From Oceanimonas doudoroffii (GTDB taxonomy: Bacteria > Pseudomonadota > Gammaproteobacteria > Enterobacterales > Aeromonadaceae), in assembly GCF_002242685.1 (NCBI RefSeq), contig NZ_NBIM01000001.1, positions 620,001 through 684,000 of the forward strand: a stretch of 64,000 nucleotides of DNA. Reading direction: 5' to 3'. Positions 47,599 through 59,846 of the stretch are shown in pieces (position 1 is the first letter of the stretch; every line of letters starts with the position of its first letter). The notes under the pieces were generated by a model, which made no database searches, had not been told where the DNA came from, and saw only the letters and a program-made list of their open reading frames with translations. Made by a program: the position numbers and the translations under genes.

Positions 47599-48516
47599 AT
47601 GTCTGTTCAAACCGCCAAGCAAGTCTATAACTTCAACAAGCTGCAAAAGCGGCTGCGTCGCAACGTGGGTGAGGCCATCGCCGACTTCAATATGATTGAA
47701 GACGGTGACAGGGTCATGGTGTGCCTGTCGGGCGGCAAGGACAGCTATGCCATGCTCGACATTCTGCAGAACCTGCAGGCCCACGCCCCCATTCGTTTCG
47801 AGATTGTGGCGGTCAACCTGGATCAGAAGCAGCCCGGCTTTCCCGAGCATGTGCTGCCCGCCTACCTGGACGGCCTGGGGGTGGAGTACAAAATCGTCGA
47901 GGAAGACACCTACTCCATCGTCAAGGACAAGGTTCCGGAAGGCAAAACCACCTGCTCACTGTGCTCGCGGCTGCGCCGGGGCATTCTCTATCGCACCGCC
48001 ACCGAGCTGGGGGCCACCAAGATTGCCCTTGGCCACCACAGGGACGACATTCTGGAAACCCTGCTGCTCAACATGTTCTATGGCGGCACCATGAAGTCGA
48101 TGCCTCCCAAGCTGGTGAGCGATGACGGTAAACACGTGGTGATCCGTCCCCTGGCCTATGCCAAGGAAAAGGATCTGGTACGCTACGCCGAGGCCCGGGA
48201 ATTTCCCATTATTCCGTGCAACCTGTGCGGCTCCCAGGAAAACCTGCAACGCCAGGCCATCAAGACCATGCTGCAGGATTGGGACAAGCGTTTTCCCGGC
48301 CGCATTGAAAGCATGTTCCGCTCGGTGCAAAACCTGGTGCCGTCGCACCTGATGGATCATCAGCAGTTTGACTTTAAAAGCATTAACAGCGAGTCCGGCG
48401 TAATCGACGGCGGCGACATCGGTTTTGACAAGCCCGACGTTGCTCCTCGTTTTGAGCAGGATGATGACGACGCCCCCGAGCTGGGCGAGCGCCTGCAGGT
48501 GCTTGAAGTGAAGTAA
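47599..48516 (+). CDS. ttcA: tRNA 2-thiocytidine synthetase TtcA
   Basis: ATP-pyrophosphatase of 305 residues that makes 2-thiocytidine at position 32 of some tRNAs. The PP-loop SGGKDS is at 44-49. C119 and C122 ([12 protein letters not shown]) and the Cys of [10 protein letters not shown] are the iron-sulfur ligands. Seventy bases separate it from uspE, and a terminator follows its stop. Confidence 0.95.
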   Translation: MSVQTAKQVYNFNKLQKRLRRNVGEAIADFNMIEDGDRVMVCLSGGKDSYAMLDILQNLQAHAPIRFEIVAVNLDQKQPGFPEHVLPAYLDGLGVEYKIVEEDTYSIVKDKVPEGKTTCSLCSRLRRGILYRTATELGATKIALGHHRDDILETLLLNMFYGGTMKSMPPKLVSDDGKHVVIRPLAYAKEKDLVRYAEAREFPIIPCNLCGSQENLQRQAIKTMLQDWDKRFPGRIESMFRSVQNLVPSHLMDHQQFDFKSINSESGVIDGGDIGFDKPDVAPRFEQDDDDAPELGERLQVLEVK

Positions 48517-48520
48517 TAAA

Positions 48521-48543
48521 AAAGGCGCCGAGGCGCCTTTTTT
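48521..48543. terminator. Bidirectional terminator between ttcA and the DUF2987 gene
   Basis: Stem AAGGCGCC/GGCGCCTT with a two-base loop and A/T runs on both sides, between convergent genes. Confidence 0.83.
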
Positions 48544-48574
48544 GCTGATGTAGCCTGGCTTCCCAGTGCCGGGG

Positions 48575-49174
48575 TTACAACCAGGGCGTGACCCGAGTGG
48601 CGGGAATCTGCCAGTTGCCATTACCGGTCAGTGCGGCATCATCCAGAGACAGTTTGTTCAGGCCCTGAATAAGCTCTTGCCCGCTCAGCGGCTGTAATTG
48701 CACGCCCTTGATGCTCGGCACAAAATAGCGCCCCGGCCAGCCGGCCATTTCCTGCAGCAAGGCCTGCATTTCATCGCGAATGGCACGCAGCTGTGCCGCC
48801 TGCACCTCGCCTGCCGGCAGCAGGGTCTGAATTTGAATGGAGATTTCACAGCGCTCCGGCTGATCCACGTCGAGTCGGACCACGGCCTTGTCCAGATCCA
48901 GCTGCTTGTCAAAGGGCAACACGAATTCACCATGGGGCAGAACGGTCACTTCGCCCCGTGGTTGGCCGACAACCTCAACCGAGCCGTGATGAATGGTGCA
49001 CCAGCCCTCGCCGTCGTTGCGGCTGAGGTAAAAACCCAGGGTGGCGTGCTCGACTTCGGCGTCGGCCACGGTATCCAGGTGCTTGTAAAAACCGCTGTAA
49101 CCCAGATTGAGCGCGTCGGCGTGGGCCGGAACGGCCAGCAGGGCCAGCGCGGCCCCAAACAGTACGGATTTCAT
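48575..49174 (-). CDS. DUF2987 family exported protein
   Basis: Protein of 199 residues with a clear signal peptide (1-19, FGAALALLAVPAHA). The rest resembles DUF2987 proteins of Shewanella, Vibrio and Aeromonas: LNLGYSGFYKHLDTVADAEVEHATLGFYLSRNDGEGWCTI. Two cysteines (WCTI, RCEIS) may pair. Function unknown; location periplasmic. The ATG overlaps the stop of the upstream membrane-protein gene by four bases, so the two are coupled. Confidence 0.74.
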   Translation of the reverse strand: MKSVLFGAALALLAVPAHADALNLGYSGFYKHLDTVADAEVEHATLGFYLSRNDGEGWCTIHHGSVEVVGQPRGEVTVLPHGEFVLPFDKQLDLDKAVVRLDVDQPERCEISIQIQTLLPAGEVQAAQLRAIRDEMQALLQEMAGWPGRYFVPSIKGVQLQPLSGQELIQGLNKLSLDDAALTGNGNWQIPATRVTPWL

Positions 49175-49926
49175 GCCTCGAAATGATCCCTTGAAGGTGA
49201 GGAAGCCGGGGCGGTGGCGTCACCGGCGCCACGAACGCCGCAGGCTTCCCGGTAAATGATGCCCTTGACCACCATGTACAGCGGCGCCACCCATACCAGG
49301 CCAATGCCAAAGCTGAGTACGGCGGCCATAAACAGCGCCACCAGTATCAGATGAATGGCAATCAGGTTGAGCCACTGGCGGGCGAACAGCCGCAGAGACA
49401 CCAGAATGGCCTGAAACGGGCTCAGGCCTTTTTCCAGGATCAGCGGAAAAACAAACATCAGCGCCACGCTCAGCACCAGGGTGGGCAACATGGCCAGCAC
49501 CGCCGGCAGGCCAAATGCTGCCCCCAGGGGCAGGAACAGGCTGGTCATAAAGCCCATGATCAGGCTGGCCACCGCCAGCGGCAGCACATAACGGAAATAA
49601 TCAAAAATCTGATTGGCGCGAATGGGTCTTTCCACCGCCCGGTGAATGCCCATCATGTCGAGGCCGCCGCTCATGGGTGCCATGATCATGGAAATCAGCA
49701 GGCCCAGCAGGCTGGCACGCCAGTCGCCGGTCTCGCTATCACCGGCCACGGTCAGCAGCAGGTGATTGAGCAGCAGCCAGCTGCCGGCCACGCCGATGGC
49801 GGCCATCACCATGGTCAGCTTGGCGCCGTAAATGCGCTGCCAGCCTTCCTGCAGCACCGCCTTGGGAGCAAGGGAAAATCCGTGTTGCAGCGACTGCTGC
49901 AGGCGGGAAGATTCGGGTTCGTTCAT
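49171..49926 (-). CDS. Integral membrane protein of unknown function
   Basis: Protein of 251 residues with about six membrane helices (for example TMVMAAIGVAGSWLLLNHLLL, SLLGLLISMIMAPM, LAVASLIMGFMTSLFLPLGAAF, NLIAIHLILVALFMAAVLSFG). No transporter or enzyme motif was recognised. The first part (LQHGFSLAPKAVLQEGW) is soluble. The ATG at 49926 was preferred over the TTG one codon earlier. Operon with the DUF2987 gene; divergent from potA. Confidence 0.72.
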   Translation of the reverse strand: MNEPESSRLQQSLQHGFSLAPKAVLQEGWQRIYGAKLTMVMAAIGVAGSWLLLNHLLLTVAGDSETGDWRASLLGLLISMIMAPMSGGLDMMGIHRAVERPIRANQIFDYFRYVLPLAVASLIMGFMTSLFLPLGAAFGLPAVLAMLPTLVLSVALMFVFPLILEKGLSPFQAILVSLRLFARQWLNLIAIHLILVALFMAAVLSFGIGLVWVAPLYMVVKGIIYREACGVRGAGDATAPASSPSRDHFEA

Positions 49927-50156
49927 CAAATACGATTTCTGGTTCAGGGAATGCGGCCATTATAGCGGCATCGGCCGGCTCTCGTAACCCGTTGTGAGCC
50001 GGTTAAAAGTTGCGCACATTCAACGGCTTCGCAAACAACAAAACCGTTTGTTGCGGCAATTTTTATTTGCTTTGCTTCATGCCGGACGAGTCCTAGAATG
50101 CGCGCTTTCCTTTCCCTGTGAACGCCGGGCGTTCCTATCGAGGTGCATTCAGGCAC

Positions 50157-51263
50157 ATGGCCGAACACAAAGCTCCCATTGTCACCCTTGCCGGCATCAG
50201 CAAGTCCTTCGGCGGCAAGACCATCATCGAACACCTGGATCTGTCTATCTACGATGGTGAATTTGTCACCCTGCTGGGTCCTTCCGGCTGTGGTAAAACC
50301 ACGGTGCTCAGGCTGATTGCCGGGCTGGAGTCGGCCGACGGCGGCCGTATTTTTCTCGCCGGCGATGACATTACCGCGGTGCCCGCGGAGCAGCGTCATG
50401 TCAACACCGTGTTTCAGAGCTATGCCCTGTTTCCCCACATGACCATTTTCGACAATGTGGCCTTTGGCCTGCGCATGCAAAAGGTGCCCGCCGCCGACAT
50501 CGCCCCGCGAGTGCAGGAAGCCCTGGCCATGGTGCAGCTGGAGCAGATGGCCGACCGTTATCCCCATCAGCTCTCCGGTGGTCAGCAGCAGCGTATCGCC
50601 ATTGCCCGGGCGGTGGTCAACCGCCCGCGGGTGTTGCTGCTGGACGAGTCGCTCAGTGCCCTTGACTACAAGCTGCGCCGGCAAATGCAGGTGGAGCTGA
50701 AGGCGCTGCAGCGTCGGCTGGGCATAACCTTTGTGTTTGTGACCCACGATCAGGAAGAAGCGCTGTCGATGTCCGATCGCATTCTGGTGATGCAGGGCGG
50801 CCGTGTGGTGCAGCAGGGGTCGCCCCGGGACATTTACGAAGCCCCCGCCAACCTGTTCGTCGCCCGTTTTATCGGCGAAATCAACATTCTCGATGGCGAG
50901 CTGCTGGCCCCCGCCGAACAGGGGCGTTGGCACGCCCGGGTGGAAGGCCGTGACTGCCTGGTGCACAGCCGTCATCCGTTCAGCCCGGGCGATCGGGTGT
51001 GTGTATTGCTGCGCCCGGAAGATCTGCGTATGTCGGCCCAAGGAACTGAGCAGGCGGCTGCGGGAGTGAACGGGCGTATTCTCGATCGCCAGTACAAGGG
51101 GGCCACCCTTGAGTCCCGGGTGCAGCTCGACGCCGGCGGCGAGATCCTGATCTCCGAGTTTTTCGACGAAGACGATGCCGGCACCGACTACGCCCTGGAT
51201 CAGCGGGTGTCGGTGAGCTGGGTGGATGGCTGGGAGGTGGTGCTGCCCCATGAACAACACTAA
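50157..51263 (+). CDS. potA: PotA, spermidine/putrescine ABC transporter ATPase
   Basis: ATPase of 368 residues. Walker A is GPSGCGKTT, the signature [14 protein letters not shown], Walker [13 protein letters not shown] with the switch His in [11 protein letters not shown]; the C-terminal TOBE domain (about 290-365) carries the regulatory beta-barrel. It powers polyamine uptake with PotB, PotC and PotD encoded next. The ATG at 50157 gives [11 protein letters not shown]. The end overlaps potB by 14 bases. [11 protein letters not shown] replaces the more usual DEPLSALD; the catalytic Glu is still in place. Confidence 0.94.
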   Translation: MAEHKAPIVTLAGISKSFGGKTIIEHLDLSIYDGEFVTLLGPSGCGKTTVLRLIAGLESADGGRIFLAGDDITAVPAEQRHVNTVFQSYALFPHMTIFDNVAFGLRMQKVPAADIAPRVQEALAMVQLEQMADRYPHQLSGGQQQRIAIARAVVNRPRVLLLDESLSALDYKLRRQMQVELKALQRRLGITFVFVTHDQEEALSMSDRILVMQGGRVVQQGSPRDIYEAPANLFVARFIGEINILDGELLAPAEQGRWHARVEGRDCLVHSRHPFSPGDRVCVLLRPEDLRMSAQGTEQAAAGVNGRILDRQYKGATLESRVQLDAGGEILISEFFDEDDAGTDYALDQRVSVSWVDGWEVVLPHEQH

Positions 51264-52107
51264 CGGCTTTCGCAACCTGGCGGTGGGCCTGATTGTGGGC
51301 TGGCTGCTGCTGTTCGTGTTTCTGCCCAATTTGATGATCATCGGCACCAGCTTTCTGACCCGGGATCACGCCAGCCTGGTGAGCCTGGTGTTGACCCCGG
51401 AGAACTATGCCCGGCTGCTTGATCCCATGTACATCAAGGTGCTGTGGCATTCCCTGATGATGGCCGGCCTCGCCACCCTGCTGTGTCTGCTGATCGGCTA
51501 CCCCTTTGCCTTTGTGGTGGCGGGGCTGCCCAAGGCCTGGCGCCCGGTTTTGCTGTTTCTGGTGATAGTGCCGTTCTGGACCAACTCGCTGATCCGCACC
51601 TATGCGCTCAAGGCGGTGCTGGGCACCAAGGGCCTGCTCAACCAGACGCTGTTGTCACTGGGCATTATCGAGCAGCCGCTGCGCATCGTGTTTACCGAGG
51701 CGGCGGTGATCATCGGCCTGGTGTATATCCTGCTGCCGTTCATGATCCTGCCGCTGTATGCGGCCATCGAAAAGCTGGACGGCCGCCTGCTGGAGGCGGC
51801 GCGGGATCTGGGGGCCGGTCCCCTGCCCCGCTTTGTGCGAGTGGTGTTGCCGCTGACCCTGCCGGGCATCGTTGCCGGCTGTCTGCTGGTGTTTCTGCCG
51901 GCGCTGGGCATGTTTTACATCTCGGATCTGCTGGGCGGGGCCAAGCACTTGTTGATCGGCAACATCATCAAGACCCAGTTCCTTAACATTCGTGACTGGC
52001 CCTTTGGCGCCGCCACCAGCGTGACCCTGACGGTGCTGATGGCGACCCTGATGCTGATTTACTACCAGGCCGGCCGGCTGCTGAACAACAAGGGAGAGGC
52101 CGAATGA
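51250..52107 (+). CDS. potB: PotB, polyamine transporter permease
   Basis: Permease of 285 residues with about six helices and the EAA loop that docks with PotA ([26 protein letters not shown]). [13 protein letters not shown] near the start is typical of PotB. The ATG at 51250 lies within the end of potA; its stop overlaps potC by four bases. Confidence 0.95.
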   Translation: MNNTNGFRNLAVGLIVGWLLLFVFLPNLMIIGTSFLTRDHASLVSLVLTPENYARLLDPMYIKVLWHSLMMAGLATLLCLLIGYPFAFVVAGLPKAWRPVLLFLVIVPFWTNSLIRTYALKAVLGTKGLLNQTLLSLGIIEQPLRIVFTEAAVIIGLVYILLPFMILPLYAAIEKLDGRLLEAARDLGAGPLPRFVRVVLPLTLPGIVAGCLLVFLPALGMFYISDLLGGAKHLLIGNIIKTQFLNIRDWPFGAATSVTLTVLMATLMLIYYQAGRLLNNKGEAE

Positions 52108-52871
52108 CCAGATGGCTGAAAGGCGCATTGCTGTTGCTGGTGTTTGCCTACCTGTATATCCCCATTGGTGTGCTGGTGGTGAACTCCTTTAACCAGTCCC
52201 GCTTTGGCATTCGCTGGGACGGTTTTACCCTGGACTGGTATCAGCGGCTGGCCGGCAACACCGCCCTGCTCGAGGCGGCGCGCCACTCGCTGACGGTGGC
52301 CCTGCTGTCCGCCAGTGTCGCCACCCTGATCGGCACCCTGGCGGCGGTGGCACTGTACCGTTACCGCTTTCGTGGCAAACGCTTCGTGGGGGGCATGCTG
52401 TTTGTGGTGATGATGTCACCGGATATCGTCATGGCCATTTCGCTGCTGGCGCTGTTCGTGGTCATTGGCGTGTCGCTGGGGTTCTGGTCACTGCTGTTTG
52501 CCCATGTCACCTTTTGCCTGCCCTTTGTGGTGATCACGGTATTTTCCCGGCTCAGGGGCTTTGATGTGCGCATCATAGAAGCGGCGCGGGATCTGGGCGC
52601 CGGCGAAGCGGTGATTTTCCGGCGCATTCTGCTGCCGCTGGCGCTGCCGGCCATCGCCGCGGGCTGGCTGCTCAGCTTCACCCTGTCGCTGGATGACGTC
52701 ATCATCAGCTCCTTCGTGACCGGGCCGGGTTATGACATTCTGCCGCTGCGCATTTATTCCATGGTCAAGGTGGGAGTTTCCCCCGAGGTCAATGCACTGG
52801 CCACCCTGATGCTGGTGGTATCACTGATTCTGGTGGTGATTTCTCAATTACTGTTAAGGGACAAACGCTGA
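52104..52871 (+). CDS. potC: PotC, polyamine transporter permease
   Basis: Second permease, 255 residues, about six helices. EAA motif [26 protein letters not shown]; the segment FTLSLDDVIISSFVTGPG is diagnostic for PotC. It begins inside the potB stop and ends one base before potD. Confidence 0.95.
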   Translation: MTRWLKGALLLLVFAYLYIPIGVLVVNSFNQSRFGIRWDGFTLDWYQRLAGNTALLEAARHSLTVALLSASVATLIGTLAAVALYRYRFRGKRFVGGMLFVVMMSPDIVMAISLLALFVVIGVSLGFWSLLFAHVTFCLPFVVITVFSRLRGFDVRIIEAARDLGAGEAVIFRRILLPLALPAIAAGWLLSFTLSLDDVIISSFVTGPGYDILPLRIYSMVKVGVSPEVNALATLMLVVSLILVVISQLLLRDKR

Positions 52872-52872
52872 T

Positions 52873-53919
52873 ATGAATATTCGCACTTACTCGCTGGCGG
52901 TGGCCCTGGCCACCCTGCCCGCCTTTTCCGTGGCCCAGGAGCGCCTGGCCGTGTACGCCTGGGCCGAATACCTGCCCGAGGCCGTGTTGCATGCCTTTAC
53001 CAAGGAAACCGGCGTGGCGGTGGATTACGCCAGTTTTGACTCCAACGAGGCGCTCTATGCCAAGCTCAAGCTGCTGCAGACCAGCGGTGCCAGGGAAAGC
53101 TATGACGTGATTTTTCCGTCCAGCTACATGCTGAGCAAAATGGCCCGGGAGAACATGCTGCAGCCCCTCGACAAGAGCCAACTGCCCCACTTCGGCCAGC
53201 TGGACTCTGCCCTGCTGAATCGGGATTTCGACAAGGGCAATACCTACAGCATGCCCTATGCCTTTGGCAGCACCGCCATTGCCGTTAACCGGGACGAGCT
53301 GCCTGATGCCAGCGTGACCGGCTGGGCCGATTTGTGGAACAGTGATTTCAACGGCCAGCTGATGCTGACCGACGACATTCGCGAAAATTTCCAGATGGCA
53401 CTGCTGACCCTGGGGCATTCCGCCAACAGCAAGGATGGCCAGGAGGTGGCCGCCGCTTATGACAAGCTGGTGGCGTTGAAAGACAATGTGCTGCTGTATA
53501 ACTCCGACAACCCGCGCATGCCTTATGTGACCGGTGAAACCAGCATCGGCCTGTTGTGGAGCGATCAGGCTTACAAGACCCAGCAGGATGGCCTCAATCT
53601 GGAATATGTTTATCCCGAGGAAGGCGCCATCTTCTGGGTGGACAGTGCCGCCATTCCCGCCAACGCCCGCTCCGTGGATGCCGCGCACCGTTTTCTGGAT
53701 TATCTGATGCGGCCCGAAGTCGCCGCACAGATCATTACCGAGCTGGGACTGGCGGTGCCCAATCGAGGGGCCAAGGCGCTGTTGCCCGCCGACGTGGCGA
53801 ACAACCCGGTGCTGTTTCCCTCGGCCGAGGTGGTGGCGAACGGCCATTTCCAGGACGATCTGGGCGATGAAGTGCTCGCCATCTACGAACAGTTCTGGGT
53901 CAAGCTGCGTACCCAGTGA
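52873..53919 (+). CDS. potD: PotD, periplasmic polyamine-binding protein
   Basis: Substrate-binding protein of 348 residues with a signal peptide (1-21, cut after FSVA). It keeps the family pattern: WAEYLPEAVLHAFTKETG, the acidic and aromatic pocket residues in YASFDSNEALYAKL and SYDVIFPSSYML, and IGLLWSDQAY. It delivers spermidine or putrescine to PotBC. End of the operon, followed by a strong terminator. Confidence 0.94.
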   Translation: MNIRTYSLAVALATLPAFSVAQERLAVYAWAEYLPEAVLHAFTKETGVAVDYASFDSNEALYAKLKLLQTSGARESYDVIFPSSYMLSKMARENMLQPLDKSQLPHFGQLDSALLNRDFDKGNTYSMPYAFGSTAIAVNRDELPDASVTGWADLWNSDFNGQLMLTDDIRENFQMALLTLGHSANSKDGQEVAAAYDKLVALKDNVLLYNSDNPRMPYVTGETSIGLLWSDQAYKTQQDGLNLEYVYPEEGAIFWVDSAAIPANARSVDAAHRFLDYLMRPEVAAQIITELGLAVPNRGAKALLPADVANNPVLFPSAEVVANGHFQDDLGDEVLAIYEQFWVKLRTQ

Positions 53920-53923
53920 ATGA

Positions 53924-53951
53924 AAAAGCCCGCCAATGGCGGGCTTTTTTT
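53924..53951 (+). terminator. Terminator after potABCD
   Basis: Nine-base stem AAGCCCGCC/GGCGGGCTT with a three-base loop and at least eight T residues; the A-run before it may also serve the convergent cobB. Confidence 0.88.
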
Positions 53952-53963
53952 TCAGCCGTGCAT

Positions 53964-54704
53964 TCAACCTTGTTGCCGAATGGGGGCTCCGGCGAGACCG
54001 GTCAGTAACTCCTCCACCCAGGCGCCGACTTCCTGGGTGGCCGGGCCGTAGCGATGGGCATCGAAATGGGTGCGTATTTCGCTGGGCTGCAGGTTGATCT
54101 CCAGGGTATGGGCGTTGTGCATGGCCGCCTCGTGTACAAAGCCGGCGGCGGGATAGACATTGCCCGAGGTGCCGATGGCAACGAACAGGCTGGCTTCACT
54201 CAAGGCCTGGTAAATATGATCGAGCAGCAGCGGCATTTCTCCGAACCAGACCACATGAGGGCGCAACGGCTCGGGAAACTGGCAGCAATGGCACAGATCC
54301 GTGGTGCGCAGATCGCCGCTCCAGTCGACGGTCTGGTTGCTGTGGGGGCAGCGCGCCTTGAGCAGCTCGCCGTGCATGTGCAGCACATTGTGGCTGCCGG
54401 CACGCTCGTGCAGATCATCGATGTTCTGGGTGATCAGGGTTACGCGATCCGGCCACTCGGCCTCGAGCCGGGCCAGGGCCTGGTGGGCCGCATTGGGCGC
54501 AACGGTTTGCAACAGTGCGCGCCTTTCATTGTAAAAGCGCTGCACCAGCTCGGGATTACGGCGGTAACCTTCGGGCGTGGCCACGTCTTCGATATGATGC
54601 TCTTCCCACAGGCCGTCTGCGGCCCTGAAAGTGCGAATGCCGGACTCGGCGGAAATGCCGGCGCCGGTGAGGATCACGATGTTTCCTTTCTGCACGCTGT
54701 GCAT
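53964..54704 (-). CDS. cobB: CobB, NAD-dependent protein deacylase (sirtuin)
   Basis: Sirtuin of 246 residues. [14 protein letters not shown] binds [16 protein letters not shown] is conserved and H111 ([10 protein letters not shown]) is catalytic. Zinc ligands include the cysteines of KARCPHS and DLCHCCQFP, the E. coli-like arrangement. Y58 and R61 (FYNERR) correspond to the pair that lets CobB remove succinyl as well as acetyl groups. The ATG at 54704 resembles the short E. coli form; an ATG nine codons upstream (54731) is the alternative. Monocistronic. Confidence 0.92.
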   Translation of the reverse strand: MHSVQKGNIVILTGAGISAESGIRTFRAADGLWEEHHIEDVATPEGYRRNPELVQRFYNERRALLQTVAPNAAHQALARLEAEWPDRVTLITQNIDDLHERAGSHNVLHMHGELLKARCPHSNQTVDWSGDLRTTDLCHCCQFPEPLRPHVVWFGEMPLLLDHIYQALSEASLFVAIGTSGNVYPAAGFVHEAAMHNAHTLEINLQPSEIRTHFDAHRYGPATQEVGAWVEELLTGLAGAPIRQQG

Positions 54705-54781
54705 GCCTCTGCTGATTTCATCCTGCCTCATAGGCTAACAGCCAGTGAGGCGCAGAGCCAATAGTGCCTTAGTCTAAACGC

Positions 54782-54806
54782 AAAAAGCCAGGCGGTTGCC
54801 TGGCTT
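54782..54806 (-). terminator. Terminator after ihfA
   Basis: Eight-base stem AGCCAGGC/GCCTGGCT with a four-base loop; on the minus strand T residues follow. Ends the pheST-ihfA transcript. Confidence 0.82.
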
Positions 54807-54811
54807 TGATT

Positions 54812-55114
54812 TTACTCTGCGTCGTTCAGGGTGGCGTTCTCCACCCGGGCCTTGAGCTTCTGCCCCGGGCGAAAGGTCACCACCCGCCTGGCCGAAATGG
54901 GAATGTCTTCCCCGGTCTTGGGATTGCGCCCGGGGCGTTCTCCCTTGTTGCGCAGTTCAAAATTGCCGAAACCGGAAATTTTGACCTGTTCACCCTGTTC
55001 AAGCGCACTACGAATTTCCTCAAAGAACGCTTCAACCATGTCCTTGGCATCCCGCTTGCTGATGCCAAGTTTGGTAAACAGGTGCTCTGCTATGTCGGCC
55101 TTGGTTAACGCCAT
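54812..55114 (-). CDS. ihfA: Integration host factor alpha subunit
   Basis: DNA-bending protein of 100 residues: [35 protein letters not shown], then [27 protein letters not shown], in which the Pro of RPGRNPKTG inserts into the minor groove. It pairs with IhfB. Four bases separate it from pheT, so it is cotranscribed with pheST as in E. coli, and it could regulate this operon itself. Confidence 0.97.
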   Translation of the reverse strand: MALTKADIAEHLFTKLGISKRDAKDMVEAFFEEIRSALEQGEQVKISGFGNFELRNKGERPGRNPKTGEDIPISARRVVTFRPGQKLKARVENATLNDAE

Positions 55115-55118
55115 AAGC

Positions 55119-57506
55119 TCAATCCCTCAAGGAAGCATTAAACTCGTCGGAAACCGCCGTTACAATGCGGGCCACGGTGTCGGCGATTTCCTTTTCTTCC
55201 AACGTCCGTTGGGTGTCCTGCAGTACCAGGCTGAGTGCCAGGCTCTTTTTGCCCTCGGCAATGCCCTGGCCCTGGTACACGTCAAACAAGTTTAAGCCAA
55301 CCAGCTGGTTACCGCCAACTTTCCTAACCAAATCAAGGATATCGGCAGCGGCCAGGTTCTGATCGACAACCAGTGCCAGATCGCGGCGGTTGGCCGGGAA
55401 ACGAGACACCTCCACCGCATTCGGCACTCGGCGTTCGGTCAGGGCGGCCAGCTCGATTTCAAACAGGTACACCTGAGACTTGAGGCCGAGTTTCTTCAGC
55501 AGGCTGGGATGCAGGGCGCCAAAGTGACCCACTACCTGACCGCCACGCAGCAGCCGAGCGGATTGCCCCGGGTGCAGGGCTGCCAGCTCGGCGCGCTCGA
55601 CGCTGAAGGCCAACTCATCGGCGGAGAGGGCCAGCAGGCTTTCCACGTCGCCCTTGAGATCAAAGAAATCGGCACCCTGGCTGCTCATGCTCCAGTGCTC
55701 GTCCACCACGGCGCCCAGTATCAGGCCCGCCAGAACCGGGGTCTGGCGCACGCCGTTTTCGGCGGTGTTGTCCGGCACAAAGGTCAGGCCCTGTTCGAAC
55801 AGACGCAGACGCGACTGCTGGCGGTTCTGGTTGTAGACCGCGGCCTGGATCAGGCCCGGCCACAGTGAGACCCGCATGGCAGACATGTCGGCGGCGATGG
55901 GGTTGGGCAACACCATGTGCTCGGCGTTCGGGAACAGCAGTTGCTGCTGGGTCGGATCCACAAAGCTGTAGGTGATGGCTTCCTGGTAACCCGCGTCCAC
56001 CAGGGCATCCTTGAGCCGGTTCAGCGGCAGTTGCGCCTCACGGTGGGACGACATGGAGAGGTTGGCCCGAGGAGCGACATTGGGAATGTTGTTGTAGCCG
56101 TAGATGCGGGCCACTTCTTCCACCAGATCTTCCTCGATGGCAATGTCAAAGCGATAGCTCGGCACTACCACGTTCCAACCCTCGGCGGTGGTGGTGACCT
56201 CCAGCCCCAGGCGGGTCAGCATTTCAGTCACCTGACCGGCGTCGATGTCAATACCGATGAGGCGGTTGAGTTTGGCGTGGCGCAGGGTCACGGTGGCGGC
56301 CTGAGGCAGCTGATCGTCAGCGACGGCTTCAATGACCGGGCCGGCTTCACCGCCGCAGATGTCCAGCAGCAGGGCGGTAGCCCGCTCCATCACCTTGTGC
56401 TGCAGGCGGTAATCCACGCCCCGCTCAAAGCGGTGGGACGAGTCGGTATGCAGGCCGTAGCTGCGGGCGCGACCGGTAATGGCCAGCGGGCTGAAGAAGG
56501 CACACTCCAGCAGCACGTGCCGAGTATTTTCGGTCACGCCGGTGGCTTCGCCACCAAAGATACCGGCCATGGCCACCGGGCGCTCGCTGTCGGCAATCAC
56601 CAGGGTGTCGGTGTTCAGGGTCACTTCGTTGCCGTCGAGCAGGGTCAGTTTTTCGCCTTGCTCCGCCTGACGAACCACAATACCACCGTTCAGGGTATTG
56701 AGGTCAAAGGCGTGCATGGGCTGGCCCCATTCCAGCAGCACGAAATTGGTGATGTCCACCACGGGATCGATGCTGCGAATACCGCTGCGACGCAGTTTTT
56801 CCTGCATCCACAGTGGCGTCTCGGCCTTGACGTTGATGTTCTTCACCACCCGGCCCAGGTAACGGGGACAGGCGGCGGGCGCTTCCAGGCGAATGTCGAG
56901 CCGATCGTCAATGGCGGCGGGCACGGCGGCGATCTCGGGCCAGGCCACATCCTGATTGTTGAGCACTCCCACTTCCCGAGCCAGGCCGGCGAGACTCAGG
57001 CAGTCGGCGCGGTTGGGGGTCAGATCCACCTCGACAATGACGTCGTTCAGGGCCAGATAGTCACGCACGTCGGTACCGACCGGCGCATCGGCGGGCAGCT
57101 CGATAATGCCGTCGGACTCCACATCGATACCCAGCTCACCGTAGGAGCACAGCATGCCGTGAGACGGCTGGCCGCGCAGCTTGGCCTTCTTGATTTTGAA
57201 ATCACCGGGCAGCACGGCGCCAACCACGGCCACCGCCACCTTCAGGCCCTGACGGCAGTTAGGGGCGCCACAGACGATGTCGAGCAGCTCGTCACCGCCC
57301 ACATTGATTTTGGTGACGCGCAGCTTGTCGGCGTCCGGGTGCTGGCCGCACTCCACCACTTCACCCACAACGACCTGGCTGAAGTCGCCGGCCACCGGCT
57401 CGATGCCGTCCACTTCCAGACCGGCCATGGTGATCTGCTCGGCAAGGGCCTCGGCGTTAAGACCGGTGTTGATCCATTCATCCAGCCATGATTTTGAAAA
57501 CTTCAT
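55119..57506 (-). CDS. pheT: Phenylalanyl-tRNA synthetase beta subunit
   Basis: Subunit of 795 residues (same as E. coli). Order: EMAP-like tRNA-binding domain (about 40-150, [19 protein letters not shown]), B3/B4 editing domain, B5 and the C-terminal ferredoxin-fold anticodon-binding domain ([18 protein letters not shown]). It works as an alpha2-beta2 tetramer with PheS. Fifteen bases separate it from pheS. Confidence 0.97.
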   Translation of the reverse strand: MKFSKSWLDEWINTGLNAEALAEQITMAGLEVDGIEPVAGDFSQVVVGEVVECGQHPDADKLRVTKINVGGDELLDIVCGAPNCRQGLKVAVAVVGAVLPGDFKIKKAKLRGQPSHGMLCSYGELGIDVESDGIIELPADAPVGTDVRDYLALNDVIVEVDLTPNRADCLSLAGLAREVGVLNNQDVAWPEIAAVPAAIDDRLDIRLEAPAACPRYLGRVVKNINVKAETPLWMQEKLRRSGIRSIDPVVDITNFVLLEWGQPMHAFDLNTLNGGIVVRQAEQGEKLTLLDGNEVTLNTDTLVIADSERPVAMAGIFGGEATGVTENTRHVLLECAFFSPLAITGRARSYGLHTDSSHRFERGVDYRLQHKVMERATALLLDICGGEAGPVIEAVADDQLPQAATVTLRHAKLNRLIGIDIDAGQVTEMLTRLGLEVTTTAEGWNVVVPSYRFDIAIEEDLVEEVARIYGYNNIPNVAPRANLSMSSHREAQLPLNRLKDALVDAGYQEAITYSFVDPTQQQLLFPNAEHMVLPNPIAADMSAMRVSLWPGLIQAAVYNQNRQQSRLRLFEQGLTFVPDNTAENGVRQTPVLAGLILGAVVDEHWSMSSQGADFFDLKGDVESLLALSADELAFSVERAELAALHPGQSARLLRGGQVVGHFGALHPSLLKKLGLKSQVYLFEIELAALTERRVPNAVEVSRFPANRRDLALVVDQNLAAADILDLVRKVGGNQLVGLNLFDVYQGQGIAEGKKSLALSLVLQDTQRTLEEKEIADTVARIVTAVSDEFNASLRD

Positions 57507-57521
57507 TATTGCTCCTGCCGC

Positions 57522-59017
<1,496 letters not shown>

Positions 59018-59031
59018 TGTTCACTCTCCTC

Positions 59032-59229
59032 TTAAGCGGTGGGCAGCATGGATTTGATCTGGGCAACGTCGCAGGCTGCTACCAGACACTTACCGCGCAG
59101 CTGACGCTTACGCTTGGTGCTTTTCTTGGTGAGGATGTGACGCAGGTGGGACTGCTTGCGCTTGAAACCACCAGAGCCGGTCTTCTTGAAGCGCTTGGCA
59201 GCGCCCTTGTTGGATTTCATCTTAGGCAT
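59032..59229 (-). CDS. rpmI: 50S ribosomal protein L35
   Basis: Protein of 65 residues ([46 protein letters not shown]). It lies between infC and rplT in the standard order. The 74 bases before it could hold the L20 operator seen in E. coli, but this cannot be shown by eye. Confidence 0.98.
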   Translation of the reverse strand: MPKMKSNKGAAKRFKKTGSGGFKRKQSHLRHILTKKSTKRKRQLRGKCLVAACDVAQIKSMLPTA

Positions 59230-59303
59230 GAAATACTCCGCATTGTTAATAACATCAAACAGACAAGGCGAGCCGGGCGTAATGCCCGGCTACTTGCTGA
59301 ACC

Positions 59304-59846
59304 TTACTGTTTCTTTTTAGGGGCAAGCACCATGACGGCCTGACGACCTTCCAGCTTGGGAAAGGATTCGACCAGGGCCAGTTCATCGAGATCGCCTTTG
59401 ATGCGGTTAAGCAAATCAAAGCCGATTTCCTGGTGGGCCATTTCACGACCGCGGAATCGCAGCGTGACTTTGGCCTTGTTGCCTTCTTCCAAAAAGCGAA
59501 CCAGGTTGCGTAGCTTTACCTGATAGTCGCCTTCATCGGTACCGGGCCGGAATTTAACTTCCTTGACCTGGATTTGTTTCTGCTTTTTCTTCTGTTCCTT
59601 GGTGGCCTTGCTCTTCTCGTAGAGGAACTTGCCGTAATCCATGATACGGCAAACGGGCGGCTCGGCATTGGGACTGATTTCCACCAGATCGACGCCCGCC
59701 TCACTGGCGGCGCTCAGTGCCTCATTGATGGACACGACCCCCAATGCTTCACCTTCCAGGCCGACCAGACGAACTTCTTTCAGTCGGATTTCTTCATTCA
59801 GTCGATTGCGGGGAGCGGGCTTGCCCCCTTTTTTGGCGCCTTTTAT
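59304..59846 (-). CDS. infC: Translation initiation factor IF-3, apparent AUA start
   Basis: Protein of 180 residues when started at ATA (59846-59844), the length of E. coli IF-3, and the first residues [32 protein letters not shown] align with E. coli [31 protein letters not shown]. E. coli infC uses AUU, an unfavoured start that IF-3 itself discriminates against, giving autoregulation. Here the codon in that place is ATA, with GGAGGA six bases ahead. The ATA overlaps the thrS stop (TTATAA). The first conventional start in frame (TTG, 59741) would remove about 35 conserved residues. Confidence 0.93.
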   Translation of the reverse strand: MKGAKKGGKPAPRNRLNEEIRLKEVRLVGLEGEALGVVSINEALSAASEAGVDLVEISPNAEPPVCRIMDYGKFLYEKSKATKEQKKKQKQIQVKEVKFRPGTDEGDYQVKLRNLVRFLEEGNKAKVTLRFRGREMAHQEIGFDLLNRIKGDLDELALVESFPKLEGRQAVMVLAPKKKQ

